Source of the DNA: JBHGYD01 sp041920415
GTDB taxonomy: Bacteria > Bacillota > Bacilli > Bacillales > Anoxybacillaceae
DNA length: 64,000 bases
NCBI GenBank assembly: GCA_041920415.1
Contig: JBHGYD010000049.1
Span: forward strand, 62,001-126,000
Reading direction: 5' to 3'
The position numbers were made by a program, and so were the translations under genes. The notes under the pieces are model-generated. The model was given only the letters and a program-made list of their open reading frames with translations, was not told where the DNA came from and ran no database searches. Below are positions 53,266-61,642 of the stretch, piece after piece. Every line of letters begins with the position of its first letter. The stretch's first letter is position 1.

Positions 53266-56200
53266 ATGGTTCAATCGATGCAAAAACATTCATTACAGCA
53301 ATGGCTTACAAAGCTTTTTTACCTTTATGAGGAACTAATGAATCAAGGGGATCGGGCAAATGCTGAAAAAATGAAGCAATTGATAAAAAAGGTGCACAAA
53401 GAAGAGTTTATTATTGCGTTTTGCGGACATTTTTCAGCGGGAAAATCGAGTATGATAAACGAATTAATTGGAGAAACAATATTGCCTTCGAGTCCGATTC
53501 CGACAAGTGCCAATCTTGTAAAAGTAAAGTCAGGAAGAGAATATGCACGAGTTTTTTACAAGCATGAACCACCGATTGAATATCCAGCGCCATACAACTA
53601 TGAGGAGATTAAATCATACTGTAAAGACGGAGACACGATAGAATCTATTGAAATCAGTCATAACACAGATCGAATACCAAAAGGTGTTGTCATCATGGAC
53701 ACACCGGGAATTGATTCGACTGATGATGCTCATCGCTTGGCGACCGAATCAGCGCTTCATTTAGCTGATGTTGTGTTTTATGTAATGGACTATAATCACG
53801 TTCAATCGGAGCTTAATTTTCAATTCACGAAAGAACTAACGGACCACGGCAAACCTGTATATCTGATCGTCAATCAAATAGACAAACACCGCGACGAGGA
53901 ATTGACATTTTCTGATTTTAAACGATCGGTCATTCAAGCTTTTCGTGATTGGAATGTAAAGGTAGAACAACTTTTCTTCACTTCATTGAAACAACATCAA
54001 TTGCCACATAACGAATTTAATCGACTCACCTCTTTTTTGCAAACGCTCTTCAGCGAAAAAGAGGAGCGGCTTGAAACAAGTACGAAAAACGCTGTTAAAC
54101 AACTGCTTCATGATCATCTCTTCTTTTTGCAAGAAAAAGATGCACAAGAAGAAGAGCAATTAACATCACGTTTGCAAGTGGATGTAAATGACGACGCTTT
54201 ACCTAACCGGGTTGAGCATTTACAAAATGAAATCGACAAAATTGAAAAACAACGTCTAAAGATGGAAAGTCAATTTCGCCAAGAGCTGCAAAACGTGTTA
54301 GAACATGCGTACATTATGCCTTTTGAAACACGAGAGCTTGCCCGTTCTTTCATTGAATCAATACAGCCGGACTTTAAAGTCGGACTGTTCTTTTCAAAAG
54401 CGAAAACGGCGGCTGAACGCGAAAGACGTTTACAAGCCTTTTACGAGAATGTCAAAGAAAAGGTTCGTTCGCAAATGGAATGGCATGTACGAGAGCTACT
54501 GAGCCGCTTCATAAGAGAACATGAGATCATGGACAACGACTTAGTTAAAGAGGCGCAGCAACTTACCGTAACATTTACTGCAGATTTATTGGCAAGTATC
54601 GTGAAAAAAGGCGCTGGTTTAACGGGAGATTATATTTTGACATATACGAGCGATGTAGCCAATGAATTTAAAAAACGCTATCGAAACGAGGCTATGCGTA
54701 TATTTAAGCAAGCTATTGCGAAATGGCAGGAGAAAGCGGATGCAGATGTTCAAGCATTGCGTGGTAACTTGATGAAAGAAATAGAACAAATGAACGTAAA
54801 GAAACGCTTAGATGAACTAAAACAAAAACGTAATCAAATGTATAGGAAACTTCTTCAGTTTGTTGAAAAAGAAGAAATGACAGAGATGATGAAAAATGAA
54901 CGAATTTCTGAGTTAGTTGAAGAAACATTTGTCGTTCGTACAAGTAAACAAGAAGCCGACATAGTAAACAACAAAAAGGTAGAAGATGTTCATCCTTCTA
55001 ATGAAACGGAACGTTCAGTTAGTACTCAAGGAGAAATAAGCCAGAAAACGCAAAAAGCGGCAGAGGATTTATATCGTACTGCCCAGCTGATCGCCGATGT
55101 TAAAGGAATGAATCGATTTGTAAAAGAATTGACGGAAAAAGCGAGACGATTAGAAAATCGCTCCTTTACCGTTGCTCTTTTTGGCGCATTCAGCGCAGGA
55201 AAGTCTTCATTTGCCAATGCGTTAATTGGCGGAAAAGTGTTGCCGGTTTCACCCAATCCGACTACGGCAACGATCAATAAAATTGTGCCGCCGACAATGG
55301 AACGACCGCACGGCACTGTAATTGTACAATTAAAAGCAAGGGAACAAATTTATAAAGATTTACAATCATCTCTACGCTATTTTGATCTGAAAGCACAGAC
55401 GCTTGAAGAAGCGTTTATAATGAGTCAAAAAGCACTGCAAGTTCAATCTGTTGATGCAAGAGAAAAACCTCATTATTCTTTTATCAAGGCAGTTGTCGAA
55501 GGATACGAAAAGATTCAATCGCATCTTGGACAAATGCTGCAAGTAGATTTGGACATGTTCGGGGAGTATGTAGCAGACGAAGCAAAAGCATGTTTTGTCG
55601 AATGGATTGAACTTTATTACGATTGTCCACTTACACAACAAGGGATTACGCTTGTTGATACACCAGGAGCTGATTCAGTGAATGCCCGCCATACCGGCGT
55701 CGCTTTTGAATACATTAAAAATGCTGATGCGGTGTTGTTTGTGACATATTATAATCATGCGTTTTCGAAAGCAGATCGCGAATTTCTCATTCAGCTTGGT
55801 CGCGTGAAAGACACATTTAGCATGGATAAAATGTTCTTTATCGTGAATGCTGCTGATTTAGCTCATTCCTATGAAGAATTGGATAACGTTCTTTCTTACG
55901 TAGAAGAGCAGCTTGTGCGTTTTGGAATTAGAAAGCCGCGCCTTTACCCTGTATCAAGCCGTTTTGCGCTCGATGAAAAAACAGGTGGGAAAAAGGAGAG
56001 AAGTTATGGTATTTTAACGGAATCTGGAATACGTCGTTTCGAAGCGGACTTCACTCATTTTATTATTGATGAGTTAACATCGTTGGCGGTCGCTAGCGCT
56101 TATGCGGAACTTGAACGCGTAAGAATGACCCTTTCTGATTATATTACAGAGTCGCAGCAAAGCATCGAGGCAAAGCAAGCGAAACTGCAAAAAATGAAGG

Positions 56201-56955
56201 AAGATCAAGTCGCTATTACAGAACTGCTTCGAACGCCAGAAACAGAAACGGACATTCGTGCGCTTGAACAAGAAATTTCAGAATTAGTATATTATATTAA
56301 ACAGCGTGTTTTTCTACGTTATAACGATTGGTTTAAGGAAACATTTAACCCTGCTGTATTACGCGAAGACGGTCGAGATATAAAAAAAGCGCTACAATCA
56401 TGTCTGCAAGAATTATTGAATTCAATCGGATTCGACTTGGCTCAAGAAATGAGGGCAACAAGCTTGCGTGTAGAAAAATTTATCGTGAAAAAACTGCACG
56501 AGCGATTTGTGAAACTAGAGAAAGAAATTCAATTCATTCATAAGGAACTTCCGATTTCCAATTTAGAAACGTACGAATTTACGACTCCTGAATTCGCGAT
56601 AGGGCTTGAGCATATCGATGAAACAAGATTTAAAAAAGCGTTATCTTTTTATAAGAACGCGAAAGCTTTCTTTGAACATGATGAAAAACGATTGATGAAA
56701 GATGAATTAGAAAAACAATTACAACAACCAGTTGCCGATTATTTAGCGGAAAACGAAAAACGTCTTGCCGCACAGTACATCGAGGAGTTTATGAAAGCAG
56801 TTCAGCAGTTAAATATGGATTTAGAAAAACAAGTCACAGAATATTTCACAGGCCTAACGGTTGCCTTAACAGAACCGATGAATGTTGAACATTTAGAAAT
56901 GATTGAGGCACAATTAAGAAAAATGATTGAGGAGGCAAAATGCGTGAACGAGTAA
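53266..56955 (+). CDS. dynA: double dynamin-like GTPase DynA
   Basis: A 1229-residue fusion of two dynamin-like units. The first P-loop is GHFSAGKSS (54-62), with switch region MDTPGIDST and NQIDK; the second is GAFSAGKSS (640-648), with VDTPGADSV. Long coiled-coil segments (EHLQNEIDKIEKQRLKMESQFRQEL; ALEQEISELVYYIKQRV) form the stalks. B. subtilis DynA (YpbR, 1193 residues) tethers and fuses membranes in trans without nucleotide and helps against phage and membrane-damaging agents. The gene overlaps the next by 16 bp. AAAGGGG precedes the ATG. Confidence 0.95.
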   Translation: MVQSMQKHSLQQWLTKLFYLYEELMNQGDRANAEKMKQLIKKVHKEEFIIAFCGHFSAGKSSMINELIGETILPSSPIPTSANLVKVKSGREYARVFYKHEPPIEYPAPYNYEEIKSYCKDGDTIESIEISHNTDRIPKGVVIMDTPGIDSTDDAHRLATESALHLADVVFYVMDYNHVQSELNFQFTKELTDHGKPVYLIVNQIDKHRDEELTFSDFKRSVIQAFRDWNVKVEQLFFTSLKQHQLPHNEFNRLTSFLQTLFSEKEERLETSTKNAVKQLLHDHLFFLQEKDAQEEEQLTSRLQVDVNDDALPNRVEHLQNEIDKIEKQRLKMESQFRQELQNVLEHAYIMPFETRELARSFIESIQPDFKVGLFFSKAKTAAERERRLQAFYENVKEKVRSQMEWHVRELLSRFIREHEIMDNDLVKEAQQLTVTFTADLLASIVKKGAGLTGDYILTYTSDVANEFKKRYRNEAMRIFKQAIAKWQEKADADVQALRGNLMKEIEQMNVKKRLDELKQKRNQMYRKLLQFVEKEEMTEMMKNERISELVEETFVVRTSKQEADIVNNKKVEDVHPSNETERSVSTQGEISQKTQKAAEDLYRTAQLIADVKGMNRFVKELTEKARRLENRSFTVALFGAFSAGKSSFANALIGGKVLPVSPNPTTATINKIVPPTMERPHGTVIVQLKAREQIYKDLQSSLRYFDLKAQTLEEAFIMSQKALQVQSVDAREKPHYSFIKAVVEGYEKIQSHLGQMLQVDLDMFGEYVADEAKACFVEWIELYYDCPLTQQGITLVDTPGADSVNARHTGVAFEYIKNADAVLFVTYYNHAFSKADREFLIQLGRVKDTFSMDKMFFIVNAADLAHSYEELDNVLSYVEEQLVRFGIRKPRLYPVSSRFALDEKTGGKKERSYGILTESGIRRFEADFTHFIIDELTSLAVASAYAELERVRMTLSDYITESQQSIEAKQAKLQKMKEDQVAITELLRTPETETDIRALEQEISELVYYIKQRVFLRYNDWFKETFNPAVLREDGRDIKKALQSCLQELLNSIGFDLAQEMRATSLRVEKFIVKKLHERFVKLEKEIQFIHKELPISNLETYEFTTPEFAIGLEHIDETRFKKALSFYKNAKAFFEHDEKRLMKDELEKQLQQPVADYLAENEKRLAAQYIEEFMKAVQQLNMDLEKQVTEYFTGLTVALTEPMNVEHLEMIEAQLRKMIEEAKCVNE

Positions 56956-57689
56956 TTGAGCATTTAAATCAAATAGCGAAAACGTATAACATCCATATCC
57001 TCTACGCTTGTGAGGCTGGAAGTCGCGCGATTGGAACAGAAACAGACGAAAGTGACTATGACGTTCGGTTTATTTTCAGCCAATCATTACGATCTTACTT
57101 ATCTGTCCAACCGTTTCGTCAGGTGATTGTTGACGAAACGGTGCCTGATATCGAATATCATGGTTGGGATCTTTTTAAAGCGCTTGACTTATGTCAAAAG
57201 TCCAATCCTTCACTTTATGAATGGTTGGCTTCACCGCTTATTTATGAAAAGGATGATTATTTTTACAGTAAAATGAAGCGAATCATTTATGCTCATTACT
57301 CATTGAGAACGTTATTCCAACATTATGAGTCATTGGCTACGAAAAATGTAAAAGAGTTGCGGCAGAAGGAAGTTTGTAGCAAGTCGTATGTAAAAACGTA
57401 TTTACAAGCCTTGCGTGGAGCTTTAGCGATGAAATGGATCGGAAAGTATGTATCACTTCCTCCGCTTGCTTTAATAGAGCTAGCAGATACAGACGAACAA
57501 ATAGAAAATCTTATTCATTTATTAACGAAAGCGAAAATGGATCGTCACTTTATGACGAATGTACCGAATCCGACCATGTTAGAGGAAATGGTTTATACAA
57601 CAAGTCAAAAGCTCCATCAGTTACCAGAGAGGGAAAAGGTGGATACCCAAAAACTAAATGAGCTTGCTTGGTCGCTTTTAAATATTTAA
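56940..57689 (+). CDS. nucleotidyltransferase, YcgL/RlaP-like
   Basis: A 249-residue protein with the pol-beta-type nucleotidyltransferase signature G-S-R-A-I-G-T-E-T-D-E-S-D-Y-D (residues 26-40), where the two aspartates bind metal. The overall match is to the YcgL family (nuc-transf_3, pfam10127), linked elsewhere to RNA repair. The remaining part is helical. The ATG follows GAGGAGG and overlaps dynA by 16 bp, so the two are translated together. The substrate is unknown. Confidence 0.8.
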   Translation: MRERVIEHLNQIAKTYNIHILYACEAGSRAIGTETDESDYDVRFIFSQSLRSYLSVQPFRQVIVDETVPDIEYHGWDLFKALDLCQKSNPSLYEWLASPLIYEKDDYFYSKMKRIIYAHYSLRTLFQHYESLATKNVKELRQKEVCSKSYVKTYLQALRGALAMKWIGKYVSLPPLALIELADTDEQIENLIHLLTKAKMDRHFMTNVPNPTMLEEMVYTTSQKLHQLPEREKVDTQKLNELAWSLLNI

Positions 57690-57705
57690 TGGGGGAAGTG
57701 AGAAC

Positions 57706-57900
57706 ATGAGTCGCTTTCATGCTTGTGCAACGTGTATTCATTATGGAATTCACAAAAGCGACAAGGGGCTTTATGTATACTGCAAGCGGCTTAGCTATGA
57801 GACAAAACCGTACTACCAGTTTCATTGTTGGACACCAAAGCCGCACGTTCAAAAATTAATGGAAAAAGAACAAAAAAGAGAGGGGAAACAAAATGAGTGA
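57706..57900 (+). CDS. small Cys-containing protein, 64 residues
   Basis: A 64-residue protein, MSRFHACATCIHYG..., with Cys7-x2-Cys10, a Cys in VYCKRLSYETKP and a Cys in FHCWTPKP, four cysteines fit for one zinc site. It is preceded by GGGGGAAG and overlaps the ypbS start by 8 bp. Function unknown; the operon context is dynA-ypbS. Confidence 0.7.
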   Translation: MSRFHACATCIHYGIHKSDKGLYVYCKRLSYETKPYYQFHCWTPKPHVQKLMEKEQKREGKQNE

Positions 57901-58162
57901 GGTTCATCAAGCAATAACCGCTCATTCAAACAAACAACATGCGATTGTCAAGCGGTTTTTACAACTGGAGGCAAAACGGGAACAATACATTAGCGAAGCG
58001 GTAGCGCTTTGTCAAAACGGCGAACCGTTTACCGTCGAAAAAATCAATGAAGTCACAAAACAAATGAATGAGCTCGCCAAACAAGGGATCGTTCCACAGC
58101 GAAAATACGTTACCGTCGACATGGTTAAAGAATATGTCGAGCGGTTAAAAAAGCGAGGGTAA
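57893..58162 (+). CDS. ypbS: DUF2533 protein YpbS
   Basis: An 89-residue helical protein of the DUF2533 family, with HSNKQHAIVKRFLQLEAKREQYISEAV and NEVTKQMNELAKQGIVPQRKYVTVDMVKEYV. In B. subtilis ypbS also follows dynA. It starts inside the previous gene after AGAGAGGGGA. Function unknown. Confidence 0.8.
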   Translation: MSEVHQAITAHSNKQHAIVKRFLQLEAKREQYISEAVALCQNGEPFTVEKINEVTKQMNELAKQGIVPQRKYVTVDMVKEYVERLKKRG

Positions 58163-58167
58163 ACCGA

Positions 58168-59004
58168 ATGAAATACATTGTTTCGCACGAATGGTTGGCT
58201 GAACGGCTACACAACGACGGCGTACGCGTTATCGATTGCCGTTTTTATATGGGATCTCCTTCTCGCGGTCTAAATGAGTACATACACGACCACATTCCTG
58301 ACGCTCTATATTTTGACTTAGAAACCGATTTATCTGGACCGGTGCAACAGCATGGTGGAAGACATCCGCTTCCTAACATCGATGAATTCGTAGCGAAACT
58401 ATCTTCAGCCGGAATCGATGAAAAAACAACCGTTGTCGCTTACGATGATCAAGACGGAGCTATGGCGGCACGATTTTGGTGGCTGCTTCGCTATCTTGGT
58501 CATCCGCACGTATACGTGTTAGACGGAGGCTATACGAAATGGAAAGAAGCGGGATATCCAACGACGGAAGAAATCATTACTGTCGAAAAGAGAGTCTTTA
58601 CTCCTGTGTGCCAATCATCGCTTTTTGCCACTGTCACGGATGTAAAAAACGCTATTGAACAATCGTCAGCCGTTCTTATCGACTCAAGGGAGCGAAAACG
58701 TTATTTAGGGATGGAAGAGCCTATCGACCGTGTGGCTGGTCATATTCCGGGGGCACAAAACATCTTTTGGCGTGAAAGTGTGACAAACGAAGGATATTGG
58801 AAGCAAACGAGCGAGCAAGAAAAACGGTTTGCCCATATTCCAAAACAAGAGCGAATCATCGTTTATTGCGGATCAGGCGTCACCGCTTGTCCGAATGTGT
58901 TAGCTTTATACGAAGCTGGCTATACGAATGTACAATTGTATGTTGGAAGCTGGAGCGATTGGATTTCGTATTCAAATAATCCTATTGCGACAGGAGAAAA
59001 GTAA
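58168..59004 (+). CDS. sulfurtransferase, two rhodanese domains
   Basis: A 278-residue cytosolic protein with tandem rhodanese domains. The first, inactive domain includes DCRFYMGSPSRGLNEYIHDHIPDALYFDLETDLSG and KWKEAGYP. The second has IDSRERKRYLG, GHIPGAQNIFW and the active loop with Cys234 in VYCGSGVTAC. CGSGVTA is typical of 3-mercaptopyruvate sulfurtransferase-like enzymes. It follows ypbS by 5 bp, so probably ends the operon. No partner is evident. Confidence 0.9.
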   Translation: MKYIVSHEWLAERLHNDGVRVIDCRFYMGSPSRGLNEYIHDHIPDALYFDLETDLSGPVQQHGGRHPLPNIDEFVAKLSSAGIDEKTTVVAYDDQDGAMAARFWWLLRYLGHPHVYVLDGGYTKWKEAGYPTTEEIITVEKRVFTPVCQSSLFATVTDVKNAIEQSSAVLIDSRERKRYLGMEEPIDRVAGHIPGAQNIFWRESVTNEGYWKQTSEQEKRFAHIPKQERIIVYCGSGVTACPNVLALYEAGYTNVQLYVGSWSDWISYSNNPIATGEK

Positions 59005-59067
59005 CAACATATTTTTCTGCGATCCACTCATACTATACATGTACCCTTTTGAAAAGGAGGGAGTCAG

Positions 59068-59208
59068 ATGGGTCGCACGAAAGCAGGGAACGCTAACGCA
59101 CAACGTAACAATAACGCAAAACAAAAAAACGGATTTAACAATGAATTCGCTTCTTATGCCGAAGTCGAAACGAAAAAAATGAAAAATGAACATAAAAATA
59201 TTCGCTAA
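59068..59208 (+). CDS. small spore-type protein, gamma-SASP-like
   Basis: A 46-residue Asn-, Lys- and Ala-rich protein (MGRTKAGNANAQRNNNAKQK...) with FNNEFASYAEVE, reminiscent of the F-x-T-E-F-A-S-E motif in gamma-type SASPs. AAAAGGAGGG precedes the ATG. It is flanked by a terminator. A role as forespore amino-acid store is an inference. Confidence 0.55.
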   Translation: MGRTKAGNANAQRNNNAKQKNGFNNEFASYAEVETKKMKNEHKNIR

Positions 59209-59211
59209 TTA

Positions 59212-59243
59212 ACAAGGGCTTGTCATTACGACAGCCCTTTTTT
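59212..59243 (+). terminator. terminator after the small spore-type gene
   Basis: AAGGGCT-GTC and GAC-AGCCCTT form a 10-bp stem with a bulge, followed by TTTTTT. Confidence 0.8.
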
Positions 59244-59304
59244 TAACGGGGTTTTTATGGTTAAATGGAGTGTAGGGAATCTCGAGAAGGGAAGGATAAA
59301 GAAC

Positions 59305-59817
59305 ATGAAAAAACTAGTTGCGATTATGTTGTTGCTTGGTCTTACCGGATACGGAATCTGGCAGGCGTTAGCGGCAGGACAAAGCAAAGAAGTAGGTCTT
59401 TCAGTTCGGGATACCGCTCCTGATTTTGCGTTAAAAACGATTGATGATCAACTGATTCGCTTGTCTGATTTGCGTGGCAAACCAGTGATTGTCAACTTTT
59501 GGGCAACATGGTGTCCTCCGTGTCAAGAAGAAATGCCAGCGATGCAAAAGTTTTATGAAGAAAATAAAAAGGACGTCGAATTTTTATCGGTCCATTTAAC
59601 ATCACAAGACCAGCGCGAGAAAGTCGAACCGTTTATAAAAAAGTACGGATTAACGTTTCCAGTTGTGCTTGATGAAAAAGGAAAGGTATTAAAGTTATAC
59701 AACATTCAAACCATTCCAACATCGTATATCATCGATCGTGACGGTGTGATTCGCAAAAAAGTCATTGGACCAATGACGTATAAACAAATGAAAGAAATGA
59801 TCGACAATCTCTTTTAA
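59305..59817 (+). CDS. ResA-type membrane thiol-disulfide oxidoreductase
   Basis: A 170-residue protein with an N-terminal membrane anchor and an external thioredoxin fold. The active site is W-Cys70-P-P-Cys73 in VNFWATWCPPCQEEMPAM, and the cis-proline loop is NIQTIPTSYIID. It resembles ResA/StoA/YneN, which keep apocytochrome or sporulation thiols reduced. The ATG at 59305 has AGGGAAGGA; an in-frame start at 59257 lies upstream without a site. YneN stands next to the tlp-yneP cluster in B. subtilis, which supports the YneN reading. Confidence 0.88.
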   Translation: MKKLVAIMLLLGLTGYGIWQALAAGQSKEVGLSVRDTAPDFALKTIDDQLIRLSDLRGKPVIVNFWATWCPPCQEEMPAMQKFYEENKKDVEFLSVHLTSQDQREKVEPFIKKYGLTFPVVLDEKGKVLKLYNIQTIPTSYIIDRDGVIRKKVIGPMTYKQMKEMIDNLF

Positions 59818-59850
59818 GGAGCATCATTCCAAACGGAAGGTGCTCTTTTT
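59816..59850 (+). terminator. terminator after the ResA-like gene
   Basis: GAGCA-TCA-TTCC and GGAA-GG-TGCTC pair, followed by TTTTTATTTTT. Confidence 0.75.
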
Positions 59851-59932
59851 ATTTTTCATAAAGTTGTAATAAATTTCATCTATTTTGGTAATTAATAAAA
59901 TTACAATAAATAATAAGAGGGAGGAAAATAAC

Positions 59933-60064
59933 ATGAGAAAAAATCGTAAATTCACATTTGAAGAATTGGTAATGGAAAATAAACAAAAATTACTAAATGA
60001 CCGTGAAGCGATGGAAAAAATTGAACAAAAACTGGAAGAACGGATTCTAAAAAAGGCAGAATAA
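59933..60064 (+). CDS. FbpB-family small basic protein
   Basis: A 43-residue basic helical protein, MRKNRKFTFEELVMENKQKL... and EAMEKIEQKLEERI, matching the FbpB-family small basic proteins (R-K-x-x-F-E-E-L-V-x-x-N-K). B. subtilis FbpB works with the small RNA FsrA in iron sparing. AGAGGGAGGA precedes the ATG. It lies directly before sspN; whether it acts in iron control here is unknown. Confidence 0.7.
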   Translation: MRKNRKFTFEELVMENKQKLLNDREAMEKIEQKLEERILKKAE

Positions 60065-60118
60065 ATGATGTATAGCATTGCACGAGCCGGACACACTAGA
60101 TGGTGAGGAGGCGAGATT

Positions 60119-60262
60119 ATGACCAATCAAAAAGGAAGCAACGAGCATTTCGTCCCGAACCATATAGGCACCCAACCTCGTGCCGCAGGAGGCAATAAAG
60201 GGAAGCAAATGCAAGACCAATCAGGACAACATGCCCAAGTTATTCAAACAAAAGGAGAATGA
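60119..60262 (+). CDS. sspN: small acid-soluble spore protein N
   Basis: A 47-residue protein matching SspN: FVPNHIGTQPRAAGGNKGKQMQDQSGQHAQVIQTKGE (P-x-H-x-G-T-x-P and the C-terminal QVIQTKGE). TGAGGAGGCGAG precedes the ATG. As in B. subtilis, tlp follows and both are expected from a forespore promoter. Confidence 0.9.
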   Translation: MTNQKGSNEHFVPNHIGTQPRAAGGNKGKQMQDQSGQHAQVIQTKGE

Positions 60263-60332
60263 CTTTTGTTAACATAACATGATTATTGGTGATTTGAAAA
60301 TAGCTCACAACTAGCATCAAGGAGGAACGACG

Positions 60333-60566
60333 ATGGCTTATCAGCGCCCGAATCCAGATGATCGTAGCGATAACGTAGAAAAATTACAAGATATGGTACA
60401 AAATACGATTGAAAACATTGAAGAAGCACATGAAACGATGCAATTTTCTTCACCGGAAGAACGGGAAAAAATTGAAGCAAAAAACCAACGACGCGAAGAA
60501 TCCATTGCTGCGATGCGAGAAGAAATAAAAGACGAGGCAGCAGCGCGCGAAAACGGCTATCAATAA
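60333..60566 (+). CDS. tlp: thioredoxin-like small acid-soluble spore protein Tlp
   Basis: A 77-residue helical, charged protein: RPNPDDRSDNVEKLQDMVQNTIENIEEAHETM and NQRREESIAAMREEIKDEAAARENGY are the Tlp family signature. It is a minor spore-core protein. AAGGAGGAACG precedes the ATG; a terminator follows. Confidence 0.93.
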   Translation: MAYQRPNPDDRSDNVEKLQDMVQNTIENIEEAHETMQFSSPEEREKIEAKNQRREESIAAMREEIKDEAAARENGYQ

Positions 60567-60571
60567 ACAAT

Positions 60572-60613
60572 ACAGGAGTTATCCTATGATAAATAGGGTA
60601 ACTCCATTTTTAT
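60572..60613 (+). terminator. terminator after tlp
   Basis: GGAGTTA-TCCTAT and ATAGGG-TAACTCC form a stem, followed by ATTTTTATT. Confidence 0.8.
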
Positions 60614-60678
60614 TAATAGAACGTTTTCTCATTCGTATGGTAAGATAAAAGTAATACATAACCTAAGGGGGGAACGAA

Positions 60679-61095
60679 ATGAAAATCGCTGAAAAACAAA
60701 TCGAAGTACGTTACGCTGAAACCGACCAAATGGGGGTCGTTTATCACGCCAACTACCTCATTTGGATGGAAGTCGGACGCACAGAATTAATCAAGCAGTT
60801 AGGGTTTCATTATGCAGATATGGAAAAAGAAGGTATTATTTCTCCGGTGACGGATTTACAAATATCATATAAGAAGCCGCTTCGTTATGGGGAAATTGCG
60901 ACAATTAAAACATGGATTGACGCATACGATGGTATTCGCGTGACATATGGATATGAAATTTTCACACCTGATGGCGAACTCGCTGCCACAGGAAAATCGC
61001 AACACGTTTGTGTGAAACGTGATTCATTTCGACCGATTTTAATTCGCAAATACTTCCCAGATTGGCACGAAGCTTACGAGCGGGCAAAAAAGTAA
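60679..61095 (+). CDS. yneP: acyl-CoA thioesterase YneP, 4HBT hotdog fold
   Basis: A 138-residue hotdog-fold thioesterase of the YbgC/4HBT family. RYAETDQMGVVYHANYLIWMEVGRTEL is the conserved helix with the catalytic Asp. SYKKPLRYGEIATIKT and GKSQHVCVK are family strands. It likely hydrolyses an acyl-CoA. GGGGGGAACG lies before the ATG. Order tlp-yneP-yneQ equals B. subtilis. Confidence 0.9.
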   Translation: MKIAEKQIEVRYAETDQMGVVYHANYLIWMEVGRTELIKQLGFHYADMEKEGIISPVTDLQISYKKPLRYGEIATIKTWIDAYDGIRVTYGYEIFTPDGELAATGKSQHVCVKRDSFRPILIRKYFPDWHEAYERAKK

Positions 61096-61105
61096 GGCGA
61101 TACAT

Positions 61106-61408
61106 ATGGCGTTTGGAATTCGAAAGCAGGAATTAGACATATGGAAGAAGAAAGTAAAAAGTGGGGAAATCGCTTTTCTTACCCATTTTTGGTACGATCC
61201 TCGCTTTCCAGAATGTACGACGGTGACAAAAGTCGGCTGTAGCGATCTCCAAAAACTAATCGCTTGGGGAAAGAGATACGGTTTGCGCCAAGAATGGATT
61301 CATAAGCGTGATTCGTTCCCTCATTTTGACTTATTAGGAGAAAAACAAAAAGAGATTTTACAGAAAGAAGGGCTTATCGACCATTTGGAGCGATTCCATT
61401 TATTTTAA
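61106..61408 (+). CDS. yneQ: conserved protein YneQ
   Basis: A 100-residue protein: KQELDIWKKKVKSGEIAFLTHFWYDPRFPECTTVTKVGC and the C-terminal KEGLIDHLERFHL. It is coded 10 bp after yneP, as in B. subtilis. The function is unknown. A structured RNA follows. Confidence 0.85.
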   Translation: MAFGIRKQELDIWKKKVKSGEIAFLTHFWYDPRFPECTTVTKVGCSDLQKLIAWGKRYGLRQEWIHKRDSFPHFDLLGEKQKEILQKEGLIDHLERFHLF

Positions 61409-61420
61409 AGGAGGTGTAGA

Positions 61421-61633
61421 CTTGGTTACTAAAATCGTTGTCGTGTACTGACCAATGGAAGGAATGGTGCACGACATATGCCGTCGCTCACAGCGAACCA
61501 CGGGGTGTCTTTCACAGCAGGTGAATGACAAGGAGATTTCCTTCCTGATGGAACTCGGTGAGAATCCGAGCGGTAGGCAACGTTTTCCTGATTCCGTTGC
61601 GGTTTTAGATTTTTATAGATTTTAGTAATCAGG
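61421..61633 (+). ncRNA. candidate structured cis-RNA with leader peptide
   Basis: CTTGGTTACTAAAATC (61421-61436) pairs fully with GATTTTAGTAATCAGG (61618-61633) if two G-U pairs are allowed. Inside are GTCGTGTAC/GTGCACGAC (61440-61475), CGCT/AGCG, TGTCTTTCAC/GTGAATGACA, AAGGA/TCCTT, CTCGG/CCGAG and GCAACG/CGTTGC. G-U pairs in the closing stem favour RNA over a DNA inverted repeat. The 3' arm overlaps the AGGGA site of the next gene. GGAACTCGGTGAGAATCC recalls a cobalamin-riboswitch core, but the remaining blocks are missing. No known family is assigned. Confidence 0.55.
61422..61451 (+). CDS. nine-residue leader ORF, MVTKIVVVY
   Basis: TTG at 61422 follows AAAGGAGGTG, nearly a perfect ribosome binding site, and opens nine codons ending at TGA 61449-61451. 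Its first codons lie in the 5' arm of the closing stem, so ribosomes on it would break that stem. It may instead be a chance ORF. Confidence 0.4.
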   Translation: MVTKIVVVY

Positions 61634-61642
61634 GAACATTGT

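Noticed and set aside
61421..61633. Cobalamin riboswitch
   Set aside because: Only one core-like segment (GGAACTCGGTGAGAATCC) matches; no B12 box or GCCACTG block is present, and the next gene has no B12 link.
61421..61633. Simple MITE or insertion sequence with terminal inverted repeats
   Set aside because: The arms differ at two places that both keep G-U pairs, and no target duplication is seen, which points to RNA pairing instead.
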